This document shows, in pieces, positions 7,831 through 15,914 of a DNA stretch of 64,000 nucleotides (within the stretch, counting starts at the first letter, position 1; the number at the start of each line of letters is the position of its first letter). The stretch spans positions 186,001 to 250,000 of the forward strand of contig NZ_VWXD01000002.1 in the NCBI RefSeq assembly GCF_011752625.1, written 5' to 3'. This DNA comes from Candidatus Pantoea formicae. GTDB taxonomy: Bacteria > Pseudomonadota > Gammaproteobacteria > Enterobacterales > Enterobacteriaceae. The translations under genes were made by a program, and so were the position numbers. The notes beneath the pieces were generated by a model that saw nothing but the letters and a program-made list of their open reading frames with translations, was not told the origin of the DNA and made no database searches.

Positions 7831-9506
7831 GAATTCTCCGTCTGATTTGATGCTTGATATTGTTGTTCTGCTAGATTGTGGCGCGCCTGACGCCAATTGA
7901 TATAACGCAGCCGCGTGAGTCGCCATAGCACCCACATAAGAGTAATGAATGCCACAGCGGCGGTGAGTAAGTAGGTGTCGTTGTAAGCCAACACGTTCGC
8001 CTGTAGGGTGGCGACGGTTTGTAACTGGCTGGTGCTTTGCGCGCTGAGCAGCACGTTGTCAGGTAGCTGGCTGCTGAACAGCGAGCTGTATTGGCTCAGC
8101 CGCTCGATGACATTGGGATCAAGCTGCGATAGCTGATCGCCCAACTGGCTGGAGTGGTATTTCTCACGCCATGTCTGAAAGGTGCCGAGAATGGCGGCGC
8201 CAATCAATCCCCCCAAGTTTTGGCTCATGCCAAATAGCACCACGAAGCTCACCAGGTTTTTCGGCTGCGTCACCACACCGCCAATCCCTAACAGCATCGC
8301 GGGTGCAAGGAAGAAAGCACTACCGAAGCCAAGCAAAAACTGGCTCACATACAAATTGTTGCCACGCGTCACTGGGCTGGATTGCGCATCCATGTATGAC
8401 GCTATAATCATCACCACCAGTGAAGTCACAATCGGCCAGCTGAGGTGCGTGGGTTTAATGGTGAGCGCACTGGCCACCATGCCACAAATCACACCCGCTA
8501 TAATCGCCAGTGCCAGCCCACGCATCTGATCATTCAGTAAGCCCAGCTGCTGCAGAAAGCCCACTGCACCAGTGTTCTGCTCAGCCAGCACGATACGCAT
8601 CATAATCATCACAATGCCGAGTCGGACAATCATGCCGTTGCTCAGCCAGCGTGTATTGATCAGCGGGTTAGCTCGGTTGTGCTCCACCACGACGGCCGCG
8701 ACGATCAGCACTAAAGACATGGCCAGCGCGATACCCAGCCAAGGCGTAGTGAACCACCACTCAATGCGCCCTCGCGATAGCACAGCGCACAGCAGCGCCA
8801 TACCCGGAGCCAGCAGCATGAAGGTGACAAAATCCATTTTCTCGAAGGCTTTGATGCGGTCACCCGGTGGCAGTTTCACCACCAGCACGCACCCCAAAGC
8901 AATCATTGCCAACCCCAGCTCAAACAGATACAGGCCGCGCCACTCTTCTAACTGCAACAGCTCGGTGGAGAACAGGCGTGCCAGCGGAATCGCCAGCTGT
9001 GAGGCGGTAATACCGATGACTAAGGCTTTGAGTCGATGTTTCGCCGGCCACGCCTGGATTTGGTAATAGATGCCAAGGGAACTCAGTGCTGCTCCGACCA
9101 TACCGTGTGCCGTCCGCACGATGATGGCCGAGCTCAGATCGTTCGCCAGAATGTGGAAGAACGCCACAATCACATACAGCACCAGAAACGCTTCGGTAAA
9201 CAATCGCAGACCAAACTGTTGGCGGAATTTCACCAGCAATAAATTGATGGAGATATTGCCCATCACATATACCGCCGGTAACCAGGCGATCTCGTTGGTA
9301 TAAGCCCCGAAAGTGCCTTGCAGATTGGTGAGATTGGCCGTCACCAACGCGTTACTCAGTGCGCCGGTGATCGAAATAAGGAGACCAATGATCCCAAAGG
9401 CTACCCGTTTTGACGGCGAATGGATCGGCGTGGAGGGCGACCCTGGCAGCATGGGTTTTTCATGGGGTAGCCATTCACGCTGTGCATAAGGATTGCGTTT
9501 GGCCAC
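7827..9506 (-). CDS. MFS drug efflux transporter, DHA2 (14-TM, EmrB-like)
   Basis: A 559-residue inner-membrane protein with about 14 hydrophobic segments and the MFS/DHA2 pattern. A GxxxGPxxGG-like motif C is degenerate here. The N-terminus is a 33-residue Pro-rich cytoplasmic stretch before the first helix. It should be the proton-driven pump of the tripartite system. The start codon is GTG at 9506, two bases after the marR stop. The substrate cannot be told from sequence; aromatic acids and lipophilic drugs are common for this subfamily. Confidence 0.87.
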   Translation of the reverse strand: MAKRNPYAQREWLPHEKPMLPGSPSTPIHSPSKRVAFGIIGLLISITGALSNALVTANLTNLQGTFGAYTNEIAWLPAVYVMGNISINLLLVKFRQQFGLRLFTEAFLVLYVIVAFFHILANDLSSAIIVRTAHGMVGAALSSLGIYYQIQAWPAKHRLKALVIGITASQLAIPLARLFSTELLQLEEWRGLYLFELGLAMIALGCVLVVKLPPGDRIKAFEKMDFVTFMLLAPGMALLCAVLSRGRIEWWFTTPWLGIALAMSLVLIVAAVVVEHNRANPLINTRWLSNGMIVRLGIVMIMMRIVLAEQNTGAVGFLQQLGLLNDQMRGLALAIIAGVICGMVASALTIKPTHLSWPIVTSLVVMIIASYMDAQSSPVTRGNNLYVSQFLLGFGSAFFLAPAMLLGIGGVVTQPKNLVSFVVLFGMSQNLGGLIGAAILGTFQTWREKYHSSQLGDQLSQLDPNVIERLSQYSSLFSSQLPDNVLLSAQSTSQLQTVATLQANVLAYNDTYLLTAAVAFITLMWVLWRLTRLRYINWRQARHNLAEQQYQASNQTENS

Positions 9507-9508
9507 GT

Positions 9509-9940
9509 TCAGCTCGTTCCTAGCCGGGTCAGCAGTTGTTGCAGCACTTTTTCAGTGACAGCAAGCGCTTCAGGATCAATATCTGCCAGCAGCTGCGCAC
9601 GTAATGCATCCGCCTGGGTCTTCACCTCGGCGAAAGCCACACTGCCCTGCTCCGTCAATACCAACAGGCGCTTACGGCGATCTTCTTTGGGTTGTACGCG
9701 GGCCAATAGCTGTTGTCGGACCAGCCGATCAACCAATGGCACGACGCTCGCCTCTTCCAGACCCAACAATTGTGCCAGCGCTTTTTGCGTGGGTGGTTCA
9801 GTGGCCGTGGCAACCGTGGCAATCGCCATCCAGCTGCTCATACTGAGCCCACTCTCTTTCAGGCGGCGATCCACCGCCAGCCGCCAAGCGTGGGCCGTCA
9901 GATGAAGTAAACGTGAAAAAGGTTGTGGATAGTCGCTCAA
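9509..9940 (-). CDS. MarR-family transcriptional regulator of the efflux operon
   Basis: A 143-residue winged-helix regulator. The HTH reads PPTQKALAQLLGLEEASVVPLVDRLVRQ (residues ~50-78), followed by wing ARVQPKEDRRKRLLVLT, which carries the conserved D-x-R. It is the first gene of the pump operon and probably represses it, released by a pump substrate, as EmrR does for emrAB. The best start is a TTG at 9940 that keeps the usual N-terminal dimerisation helix; no strong ribosome-binding site is seen. A short inverted repeat just upstream is a plausible operator. Confidence 0.88.
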   Translation of the reverse strand: MSDYPQPFSRLLHLTAHAWRLAVDRRLKESGLSMSSWMAIATVATATEPPTQKALAQLLGLEEASVVPLVDRLVRQQLLARVQPKEDRRKRLLVLTEQGSVAFAEVKTQADALRAQLLADIDPEALAVTEKVLQQLLTRLGTS

Positions 9941-9958
9941 AACGTAGTAGCCTAATGG

Positions 9959-9970
9959 TTAGGTATCTAA
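9959..9970. promoter_or_regulatory. Candidate MarR-type operator
   Basis: TTAGGTATCTAA has perfect 4-bp arms around GTAT. It lies about 20 bp upstream of the marR start, where MarR family members commonly autoregulate. The sequence is short and AT-rich, so it could be chance. Confidence 0.4.
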
Positions 9971-10192
9971 CTAAACGGGTGCGTTATTATAATCAAAGCA
10001 TGAGGCCATTGAAAAGATTGCTTACAACCTCAAATTTAGACGCTCACCTGCTATAAAACCAATTTTCAGTTTTTCGAACGACAAAACCGCAACAATACGA
10101 TCCTGTACAATTATCCTGTATAGTTTTAAAGTCCAAACCCCAGCCCATTACATTGATTTATAACAAATAGCACAAAATACTTAAAATTTACC

Positions 10193-10220
10193 TTGTACAA
10201 CTTACCTGTAATTGTATAAC
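10193..10220 (+). promoter_or_regulatory. Candidate promoter with duplicated TGTACAA/CCTGTA motif
   Basis: TTGTAC (10193-10198), a 16-bp spacer and TATAAC (10215-10220) form a reasonable sigma-70 promoter with start near 10227. The -35 lies in a TGTACAA-N4-CCTGTA motif (10194-10210) that is repeated exactly 90 bp upstream (10104-10120). The repeat suggests an operator bound at two sites. TGTACAA recalls the half-site I remember for MerR-type biofilm regulators (MlrA/BluR), which is unverified. Confidence 0.5.
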
Positions 10221-10226
10221 TTTAGT

Positions 10227-10320
10227 CCCCGTGAGCTAGCGAATAGCTCCGTAACGAATGATGCAGTTTGCGTCGCCTCTGAAGGTGCAGTGGATTTCCA
10301 CCTTCAGAGGTGTCTTTTTT
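10227..10320 (+). ncRNA. Candidate small RNA ending in a strong terminator
   Basis: No ORF fits this segment, yet it has promoter-like sequence upstream, a 5' hairpin (GAGCTA/TAGCTC, 10233-10249), an unpaired middle (about 10250-10275) and a perfect 12-bp terminator stem (10276-10287 with 10299-10310) followed by a T-rich run. This is the layout of an Hfq-dependent sRNA of about 94 nt. The middle piece, with AACGAAT then TGCAGTTTGCGTC, weakly recalls the rpoS-pairing part of RprA as I remember it. It could instead be an attenuator leader for the AriR-like gene downstream. Confidence 0.45.
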
Positions 10321-10342
10321 GCGTTGGTTGATGAGTTTGGGT

Positions 10343-10372
10343 TTTACGTGCCTGTCCGCACGTAAATTTTTT
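10343..10372 (+). terminator. Second rho-independent terminator upstream of the AriR-like gene
   Basis: A perfect 9-bp stem TTTACGTGC/GCACGTAAA with a 6-base loop is followed by six T residues. It lies 23 bp after the first terminator and 53 bp before the AriR-like start codon. No convincing promoter is seen in the 50 bp between it and the gene. Confidence 0.7.
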
Positions 10373-10424
10373 CATCATGGCGCTGTGGGCAGCACGCCCT
10401 CGCTCCAATCCTAAGGGCTTCACT

Positions 10425-10682
10425 ATGCAAAATGCTGTCTCCAGCGGCGAAGCTATCGCTGACTATTTTAAATTGCCGGGTAACAGCGACAGCGCTGAGA
10501 TGGAAGTTTTCGGTCAGATCATCGCTGAAATCCTGCAAACCGGTATGCCGGTCACCAATAAAGCGATTATCTCATCACTTATCTATCGCCTTGAGTTGGA
10601 GAGTGATGTAGTACAGCTGGATATTTATCGCCATTTGTTGGAATTAGTCGTCAATAAAACGCCTGACGACCTTTCCGTCTAA
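10425..10682 (+). CDS. AriR/YmgB-family biofilm and Rcs connector protein
   Basis: An 85-residue, all-helical protein. It matches E. coli AriR (YmgB) along most of its length: NA(V/I)S...A(I/L)A.YF..(P/S)GN near the N-terminus, then V.NK.II.SLI..LE..SD and LE.V...T.DD. In E. coli AriR, YcgZ and YmgA are small connectors that act through the Rcs phosphorelay and affect biofilm and acid resistance. The start at ATG 10425 is set by AAGGG seven bases upstream and by alignment with AriR. The track-length start at 10377 would run through the 3' part of the leader. A weak hairpin at 10688-10705 follows the stop. Confidence 0.8.
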   Translation: MQNAVSSGEAIADYFKLPGNSDSAEMEVFGQIIAEILQTGMPVTNKAIISSLIYRLELESDVVQLDIYRHLLELVVNKTPDDLSV

Positions 10683-10687
10683 TGTCT

Positions 10688-10713
10688 GATTCCAAGGATG
10701 GAATCTTCTTTGT
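10688..10713 (+). terminator. Weak terminator after the AriR-like gene
   Basis: GATTCC/GGAATC, a 6-bp perfect stem with a 6-base loop, is followed by TTCTTTGTTT. It sits five bases after the stop codon. Confidence 0.45.
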
Positions 10714-10837
10714 TTACCCGCCATTGCTACTGGTATCCCTCTTCATTGCCCGGTAACATCATTTCCGTCTAATTCCTGTCTGGTGACTGCCATGTCGTGA
10801 CGGCATGCGCAAAAAAATAAAAGAGCCTGCAAAATTT

Positions 10838-12334
10838 ATGAGCCAACCCGCTGAACACGCCCCTGCGGCGAACGATATCACCGTGGGCAGCGTCCTACGC
10901 TCGCCCGCTTTATTGACCCGAGAGTGTCTGGCAGGTGTCATCACTGCGCTGGCACTGATCCCTGAAGTGATCTCCTTTTCGGTGATTGCCGGGGTTGATC
11001 CCAAGGTAAGCCTGGTGGCATCGGTGGTGCTGTGTTTGACCCTGTCAATCCTTGGCGGACGCCCAGCCATGGTGACCGCTGCCGCCGGATCGGTCGCACT
11101 GGTTATCGGACCGATGGTGCATGCCCACGGCGTGGAATACATTCTTCCTGCCGTGATTCTCGGCGGAATCATCCAAATCATCTTTGGCCTGGCTGGCCTG
11201 TCACGCATGATGCGCTACATCCCTCGTTCGGTGATGATTGGCTTCGTTAATGCCTTAGGTATTCTGATCTTCTTTGCTCAAGTCCCTCATGTTTGGGGGC
11301 AGTCGGGGTTGGTTTGGGCATTGTTCGCCGTGACGTTAGCCATCGTGCTATTGCTGCCGAAAGTTCTGAAGAGCGTTCCCTCCCCGCTGGTGGCGATTGT
11401 GGTGGTGACCGGCGTTGCGTTGCTCATGGGATACCGCGTACCTAATGTTGGAGACGAAGGCCCAATGAGCTCAGGCCTGCCTGGCTTCACCACCCTGTTA
11501 GTGCCTTTTAATCTGCAGACGCTTTCGATTGTCTGGCCCACGGCGTTGAGCATCGCCTTTGTGGGTTTAATGGAATCGCTGCTGACCGCCAAATTGGTGG
11601 ATGACATTACTGATACGCCTTCAGGTAAACGCCGCGAGTCGTGGGCACTGGGCGTAGGTAATATACTCGCCGGTTTCTACGGTGGCATTGCCGGTTGCGC
11701 AATGATTGGTCAGACGATTGTTAACGTTGAACTTGGCAAGGCACGCACCCGCATTTCAACCATTGCGGCGGGTGTGGTGTTGCTTTTGCTGGTGACAGGG
11801 CTGAGCCAAATCATGGCGCAAATTCCCATGGTGGTACTGGCTGGGATCATGATGGTGGTGGCGGTGAAAACCGTGAACTGGCATAGCCTGCAGCCCGCCA
11901 CCCTCAAGCGTATGCCGTGGTCCGAAACCTCAGTGATGGTCCTCACCGTCGCGGTCACCGTGTGGACAGGTAACCTGGCGCTGGGCGTGCTGATTGGCGT
12001 GATCCTTGCCATGATGCTCTTCGCCCGCCGCATTGCGCACGTTATCCATGCTGAGCGCCGGTTAAGCGATGATGGTGAGCAAGTGCATTACACCGTGCGT
12101 GGGCCGCTGTTCTTTGGCAGCAGCAACGATCTGTTTGAACATTTTGATTATGGTCACGACCCGAAAAACGTCACCATTGATCTGACCCATGCGCAAATTT
12201 GGGATGCCTCCAGTGTTGCCGCGCTGGATGCCATTGAGTACCGCTATCAACGGCACGGGGCATCAGTGCACTTTATTGGTTTGGATAACCGTAGCAGTAA
12301 TTTCCGCGACCGCTTGAGTGGGAATTTAGGCTAG
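10838..12334 (+). CDS. SulP-family inorganic anion transporter with C-terminal STAS domain
   Basis: About 498 residues. Residues ~20-410 hold around 11-14 hydrophobic segments with the SulP signatures RECLAGVITALALIPEVISF and GGRPAMVTAAAGSVALV. The C-terminus (~430-498) is a STAS domain (ITVD..HAQIWDASSVAALDAIEYRY). It is an inner-membrane anion or organic acid transporter; the substrate is not evident, and it is not the DauA (YchM) branch by length. The start at 10838 (MSQPAEH) is a guess between it and ATG 10805; neither has a strong ribosome-binding site. A good terminator follows. Confidence 0.82.
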   Translation: MSQPAEHAPAANDITVGSVLRSPALLTRECLAGVITALALIPEVISFSVIAGVDPKVSLVASVVLCLTLSILGGRPAMVTAAAGSVALVIGPMVHAHGVEYILPAVILGGIIQIIFGLAGLSRMMRYIPRSVMIGFVNALGILIFFAQVPHVWGQSGLVWALFAVTLAIVLLLPKVLKSVPSPLVAIVVVTGVALLMGYRVPNVGDEGPMSSGLPGFTTLLVPFNLQTLSIVWPTALSIAFVGLMESLLTAKLVDDITDTPSGKRRESWALGVGNILAGFYGGIAGCAMIGQTIVNVELGKARTRISTIAAGVVLLLLVTGLSQIMAQIPMVVLAGIMMVVAVKTVNWHSLQPATLKRMPWSETSVMVLTVAVTVWTGNLALGVLIGVILAMMLFARRIAHVIHAERRLSDDGEQVHYTVRGPLFFGSSNDLFEHFDYGHDPKNVTIDLTHAQIWDASSVAALDAIEYRYQRHGASVHFIGLDNRSSNFRDRLSGNLG

Positions 12335-12360
12335 CCCTTTCTCACCCAGGTTGATCACTG

Positions 12361-12393
12361 AAACGGCCATCTCTCACGCGATGGCCGTTTTTT
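12361..12393 (+). terminator. Rho-independent terminator of the SulP gene
   Basis: An 11-bp stem AAACGGCCATC/GATGGCCGTTT with an 8-base loop, continued by T residues. Confidence 0.85.
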
Positions 12394-12505
12394 TATCGGC
12401 GTAAAGGGCAATGCACATCGATGGTGATGGTGATAGTGAAGGTGATAGTGCGATATCAACTACGCTTAAGGAGCAACACTGGGTTGCTGATTAAAGGACG
12501 CTGTT

Positions 12506-12676
12506 ATGCATCACATCTTAGGTGGGATACTGATTGTCACTTGCCTGACGGCATTGATGGGCTGCCAACAGCCAGAAAGACCTATCGGCCCAGATGGTCG
12601 CCCAAATGTACCTACTGAGCAGCCGATTCCCGGTGGCCCAATGAGTAAAGGCCCGGTCGGACAGCCGCAAGCTTAA
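12506..12676 (+). CDS. Very small Pro/Gly-rich lipoprotein
   Basis: A 56-codon-plus-stop frame gives a 56-residue protein. AAAGGA lies seven bases upstream of the ATG. The N-terminus is a short lipoprotein signal ending LTALMGC (Cys-20). The mature peptide of 37 residues is rich in Pro and Gly (QQPERPIGPDGRPNVPTEQ), with no domain. Nothing upstream couples it to the SulP gene, which has its own terminator. It is probably a real small envelope protein of unknown role, below the usual length cut-off of gene finders. Confidence 0.6.
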   Translation: MHHILGGILIVTCLTALMGCQQPERPIGPDGRPNVPTEQPIPGGPMSKGPVGQPQA

Positions 12677-12708
12677 AAAGGCTTGTCAGATTCATCTGCG
12701 ACAAAAAC

Positions 12709-12730
12709 CAAAAAACCGCCCTGGGGCGGT
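12709..12730 (-). terminator. Terminator of the pgsA-glyW-cysT-leuZ transcript
   Basis: On the minus strand a 6-7-bp GC-rich stem (ACCGCC.../GGGCGGT) is followed by six T residues. It lies about 55 bp beyond the 3' end of leuZ. Confidence 0.75.
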
Positions 12731-12785
12731 CACGACATTGCTGCTTATTGCTTTGATTTTATTTGGTTTTAGCGGTTACTAAATA

Positions 12786-12871
12786 TGGTGCCCGGGGCGG
12801 GACTTGAACCCGCACAGCCATAAGCCGAGGGATTTTAAATCCCTTGTGTCTACCGATTTCACCACCCGGGC
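12786..12871 (-). tRNA. leuZ: tRNA-Leu (anticodon TAA)
   Basis: An 86-base gene with encoded CCA, a long variable arm, and anticodon loop reading TTTAAAA with TAA. Acceptor GCCCGGG pairs with CCCGGGC. It is third in the glyW-cysT-leuZ array, as in E. coli, downstream of pgsA. Confidence 0.95.
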
Positions 12872-12882
12872 AGGGTGTAAAT

Positions 12883-12956
12883 TGGAGGCGCGTCCCGGAG
12901 TCGAACCGAGGTAGACGGATTTGCAATCCGTTGCATGGCCACTCTGCCAACGCGCC
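12883..12956 (-). tRNA. cysT: tRNA-Cys (anticodon GCA)
   Basis: A 74-base gene with encoded CCA, acceptor GGCGCGT/ACGCGCC-type pairing and anticodon GCA. It is the middle member of the tRNA array downstream of pgsA. Confidence 0.95.
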
Positions 12957-12998
12957 TTTATTCTGATGTGTTATCCGTTAAAAACGGATGACTAAATT

Positions 12999-13074
<76 letters not shown>

Positions 13075-13200
13075 ATAATCTTCGTCTTTCACTTTGCTGC
13101 CGCGTTAGCTTCCTTCACTCACACAGGTCACTTACTGGAGTAAGCTCTCTGTGATTCGTTCAGTTGCTGCCTTGCTGCAAACCGAAATACTCGATTCTGG
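13075..13200. repeat. ERIC-type repeat, copy 1 of a tandem pair
   Basis: About 120 bp with the ERIC (IRU) core: CACTTACTggAGTAAGCTC flanked by CACACAG and CTGTGATTC, ending CTGCCTTGCTGCAAACCGAA, close to the CTTGCCGCCTTCCTGCAACTCGAA end of the consensus as I remember it. It diverges from consensus but keeps the central palindrome. Confidence 0.75.
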
Positions 13201-13202
13201 AA

Positions 13203-13324
13203 CTTCGTCTTCCACTTTGCTGCTGCGTTAGCTTCCTTCACTCACACAGGTCACTTACTGAAGTAAGCTCTCTGTGATTCGTTCAGTTGCTGCCTTGCTG
13301 CAAACCGAAACACTCGATTCTTCA
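13203..13324. repeat. ERIC-type repeat, copy 2 of a tandem pair
   Basis: Nearly identical to copy 1 over about 115 bp, with only a few substitutions (for example CTTACTGGAG becomes CTTACTGAAG), in the same orientation and directly adjacent. The similarity exceeds that of either copy to the ERIC consensus, so the pair arose by local duplication. From the end of copy 2 to 13464 no further feature is seen. Confidence 0.75.
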
Positions 13325-13464
13325 ATCTACCAAACTTACTGATTTTACTCAGCTTCTTGCAGACTCGCTGCCGTTCGATGCGATGCATTCTACTTATCTG
13401 ACGCAATGAGTCAATAGAATTATCCACACACTGCGTCCGTTTGCTGCTTTTTAAATCGTATCGA

Positions 13465-14013
13465 TCAGCTATCGAGCAAATCACCGCGCGCAGCGCTCAA
13501 ATACTGGAACATCGACCAGAACGTCAGAACCGCAGCGATATACAACGCAACCACGCCCACACCGACTACCGTCGCATCTGGGCGCCACAGCAAGGCAAAA
13601 AGCGAGAACATCTGCGCGGTGGTTTTCACTTTACCGACCCATGACACTGCGACGCTGCTGCGTTTACCAATCTCAGCCATCCACTCACGCAAGGCCGAGA
13701 TAATAATTTCGCGGGCAATCATGGTAGCAGCGGGCAAAGTGATCCACCAAGCGTGGAAATATTCTGCCACCAGCACCAAGGCAATCGCGACCATCACCTT
13801 ATCGGCAACCGGATCGAGAAAAGCACCAAAACGGGTGGTCTGCTTCCAGCGACGAGCAAGAAAACCATCAAACCAGTCAGTGACAGCGGCAACCACAAAG
13901 ATCAATGCGGTGACAAAAGGTGCCCAGTGAAATGGCAAATAGAATGCCAGCACAAAGAAAGGAATCAGTACAACTCGAAACAGGGTAAGACACGTCGGAA
14001 TGTTAAATTGCAT
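13465..14013 (-). CDS. pgsA: CDP-diacylglycerol-glycerol-3-phosphate 3-phosphatidyltransferase
   Basis: A 182-residue inner-membrane enzyme that makes phosphatidylglycerophosphate from CDP-diacylglycerol and glycerol-3-phosphate, the committed step to phosphatidylglycerol and cardiolipin. The CDP-alcohol phosphotransferase signature D-x2-D-G-x2-A-R-x8-G-x3-D-x3-D is complete at about residues 46-68 ([10 protein letters not shown]...[10 protein letters not shown]). About five membrane helices are visible and the length matches E. coli PgsA. It follows uvrC by 68 bp and precedes glyW in the conserved order. Confidence 0.97.
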   Translation of the reverse strand: MQFNIPTCLTLFRVVLIPFFVLAFYLPFHWAPFVTALIFVVAAVTDWFDGFLARRWKQTTRFGAFLDPVADKVMVAIALVLVAEYFHAWWITLPAATMIAREIIISALREWMAEIGKRSSVAVSWVGKVKTTAQMFSLFALLWRPDATVVGVGVVALYIAAVLTFWSMFQYLSAARGDLLDS

Positions 14014-14081
14014 ATGCCAGTAACTGTCTGGTGTGAGTAGGATTTAACGTATGTTCCTACATTGCCCACACTGTTTCAACG

Positions 14082-15914
14082 TTAGTGTTTCAGCGAGTGG
14101 TAGATTTTTTCTGCCAGTGCGAAAGAAATTCCCGGCACTTTGGCAATCTCATCCACGCTGGCATTCATCAGCGGTTGCAGGCCCCCCATGTACTTAAGCA
14201 ACTGTTGACGGCGTTTTGGCCCTACTCCTTCGATGCTTTCCAGGGCACTGGTGTTCTTCACTTTGGCGCGTTTTTGTCGATGTCCCGAAATTGCGTGATT
14301 GTGAGAGTCATCACGAATATGCTGAATGACATGCAGTGCGGGTGAATCTGGCGGCAGCGAGACCCCCTCACCTTCGGCTTCAAAGAACAGCGTTTCCAGA
14401 CCTGCTTTACGATCGCTGCCTTTTGCTACCCCAAGCATAATCGGTCGATCTTTATCCCAAGGCACATCCAGCTCAGCAAACACTTGCTTTGCTTGCGCCA
14501 GCTGACCCTTGCCGCCATCAATGATAATCACATCGGGGATCTTGTCCTCTTCCAGCGCTTTGCCGTACCGACGGCGTAGCACTTGATTCATCGCCGCGTA
14601 GTCGTCTCCCGGCGTGATCCCCTCAATGTTGTAGCGACGATAATCGGATCGCAGCGGACCATCGCGGTTGAAGACTACGCAAGAAGCAATGGTCTGTTCA
14701 CCCATGGTGTGACTGATATCGAAGCACTCCATGCGTTTGATGCTATCCAGTTCAAGAAATGCCGCCAGTGCTGCCAGCCGCTGTTGGATGGTGGAGTGCT
14801 GAGAGAGTTTAGTGGTCAAAGCGGTGGCCGCATTAGTGCGTGCCAGTTTAAGATACCGCGCGCGATCGCCGCGTGGTTTGCTCTGAATGTTGACCTTGCG
14901 CCCCGCCAGTTCACTCAACGAGTCGGCCAGCAAGGCACGTTCCGGCAAATTGAAATCAAGTAAAATTTCAGCCGGCAAAGTGCGCGCTTCACTGCCCTGC
15001 AAATAAAACTGACCAACGAAAGTTTGCACCACTTCGGTCAAATCCGTATCAGCAGGCACTTTCGGGAAATAACTACGGCTACCCAACACTTTGCCCTGAC
15101 GAATAAATAGCACATGCAGACATGCCATTCCCGCATCAAAGGCCACGCCCATCACATCCAGGTCGTCTCCCTGGTTAGAAACAAACTGCTTCTCTGTCAC
15201 ACGGCGCACCGCCTGAATCTGATCGCGTAGACGTGCTGCCTCTTCAAAGCGAAGCGCATGGCTGGCGTCTTCCATACGTTTAACCAACTGGTTGATGACC
15301 TGATCATCTTTACCCGCCAGAAACAACCGCACGTAATCGGTTTGCTGTGCATATTCATCTTCTGAAACCAACCCCGCTACGCAGGGTCCCAGGCAACGCC
15401 CAATCTGGTATTGCAAACAGGGACGCGAGCGATTGCGATAGACGCTGTTCTCACACTGGCGGATGGGAAAGACTTTCTGCAACAGCGCCAGGGTTTCACG
15501 CACCGCGTAGCCGTTGGGAAACGGCCCAAAGTACTCGCCTTTGGCATGTTTGGCTCCCCGGTGCATCGCCAGACGCGGGTGAGTGTCTGCGCTTAGAAAG
15601 ATATAAGGGTAGGATTTATCATCGCGTAACAATACGTTGTAACGCGGCTGATAGAGCTTTATATAGTTGTGCTCAAGCAACAGCGCTTCCGTTTCAGTAT
15701 GGGTAACCGTGACATCGATGTTCTGGATGTTACTCACCAACACTTCGGTTTTGCGACTGCCTACCTGAGTCCGGAAATAGCTGGTCAGGCGTTTTTTGAG
15801 ATCTTTGGCTTTACCAACATAGATCACCGTGCCTGTCGCGTCGTACATGCGGTAGACGCCGGGCTGACTGGTCACGGTGCTGAGAAAGGCTTTAGAGTTG
15901 AAGACGTCACTCAC
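14082..15914 (-). CDS. uvrC: Excinuclease ABC subunit C
   Basis: A 610-residue protein. An N-terminal GIY-YIG nuclease ([24 protein letters not shown], residues ~18-42) makes the 3' incision. A UVR motif (~205-240) binds UvrB. The C-terminal RNase H-like half ([21 protein letters not shown]) makes the 5' incision, and tandem HhH motifs close the protein ([18 protein letters not shown]). It works in nucleotide excision repair with UvrAB. Its start overlaps the end of uvrY by eight bases, as in E. coli, so the two are cotranscribed. Confidence 0.98.
   Translation of the reverse strand: MSDVFNSKAFLSTVTSQPGVYRMYDATGTVIYVGKAKDLKKRLTSYFRTQVGSRKTEVLVSNIQNIDVTVTHTETEALLLEHNYIKLYQPRYNVLLRDDKSYPYIFLSADTHPRLAMHRGAKHAKGEYFGPFPNGYAVRETLALLQKVFPIRQCENSVYRNRSRPCLQYQIGRCLGPCVAGLVSEDEYAQQTDYVRLFLAGKDDQVINQLVKRMEDASHALRFEEAARLRDQIQAVRRVTEKQFVSNQGDDLDVMGVAFDAGMACLHVLFIRQGKVLGSRSYFPKVPADTDLTEVVQTFVGQFYLQGSEARTLPAEILLDFNLPERALLADSLSELAGRKVNIQSKPRGDRARYLKLARTNAATALTTKLSQHSTIQQRLAALAAFLELDSIKRMECFDISHTMGEQTIASCVVFNRDGPLRSDYRRYNIEGITPGDDYAAMNQVLRRRYGKALEEDKIPDVIIIDGGKGQLAQAKQVFAELDVPWDKDRPIMLGVAKGSDRKAGLETLFFEAEGEGVSLPPDSPALHVIQHIRDDSHNHAISGHRQKRAKVKNTSALESIEGVGPKRRQQLLKYMGGLQPLMNASVDEIAKVPGISFALAEKIYHSLKH

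Noticed and set aside
12421..12618. A 65-codon plus-strand frame after the SulP gene
   Set aside because: It begins in a GGTGAT simple repeat with no ribosome-binding site and overlaps the better-supported lipoprotein frame at 12506.
13075..13324. The tandem repeats before glyW as a minimal CRISPR array
   Set aside because: The units are about 120 bp with no spacers and match ERIC-type sequence; no cas gene is near.
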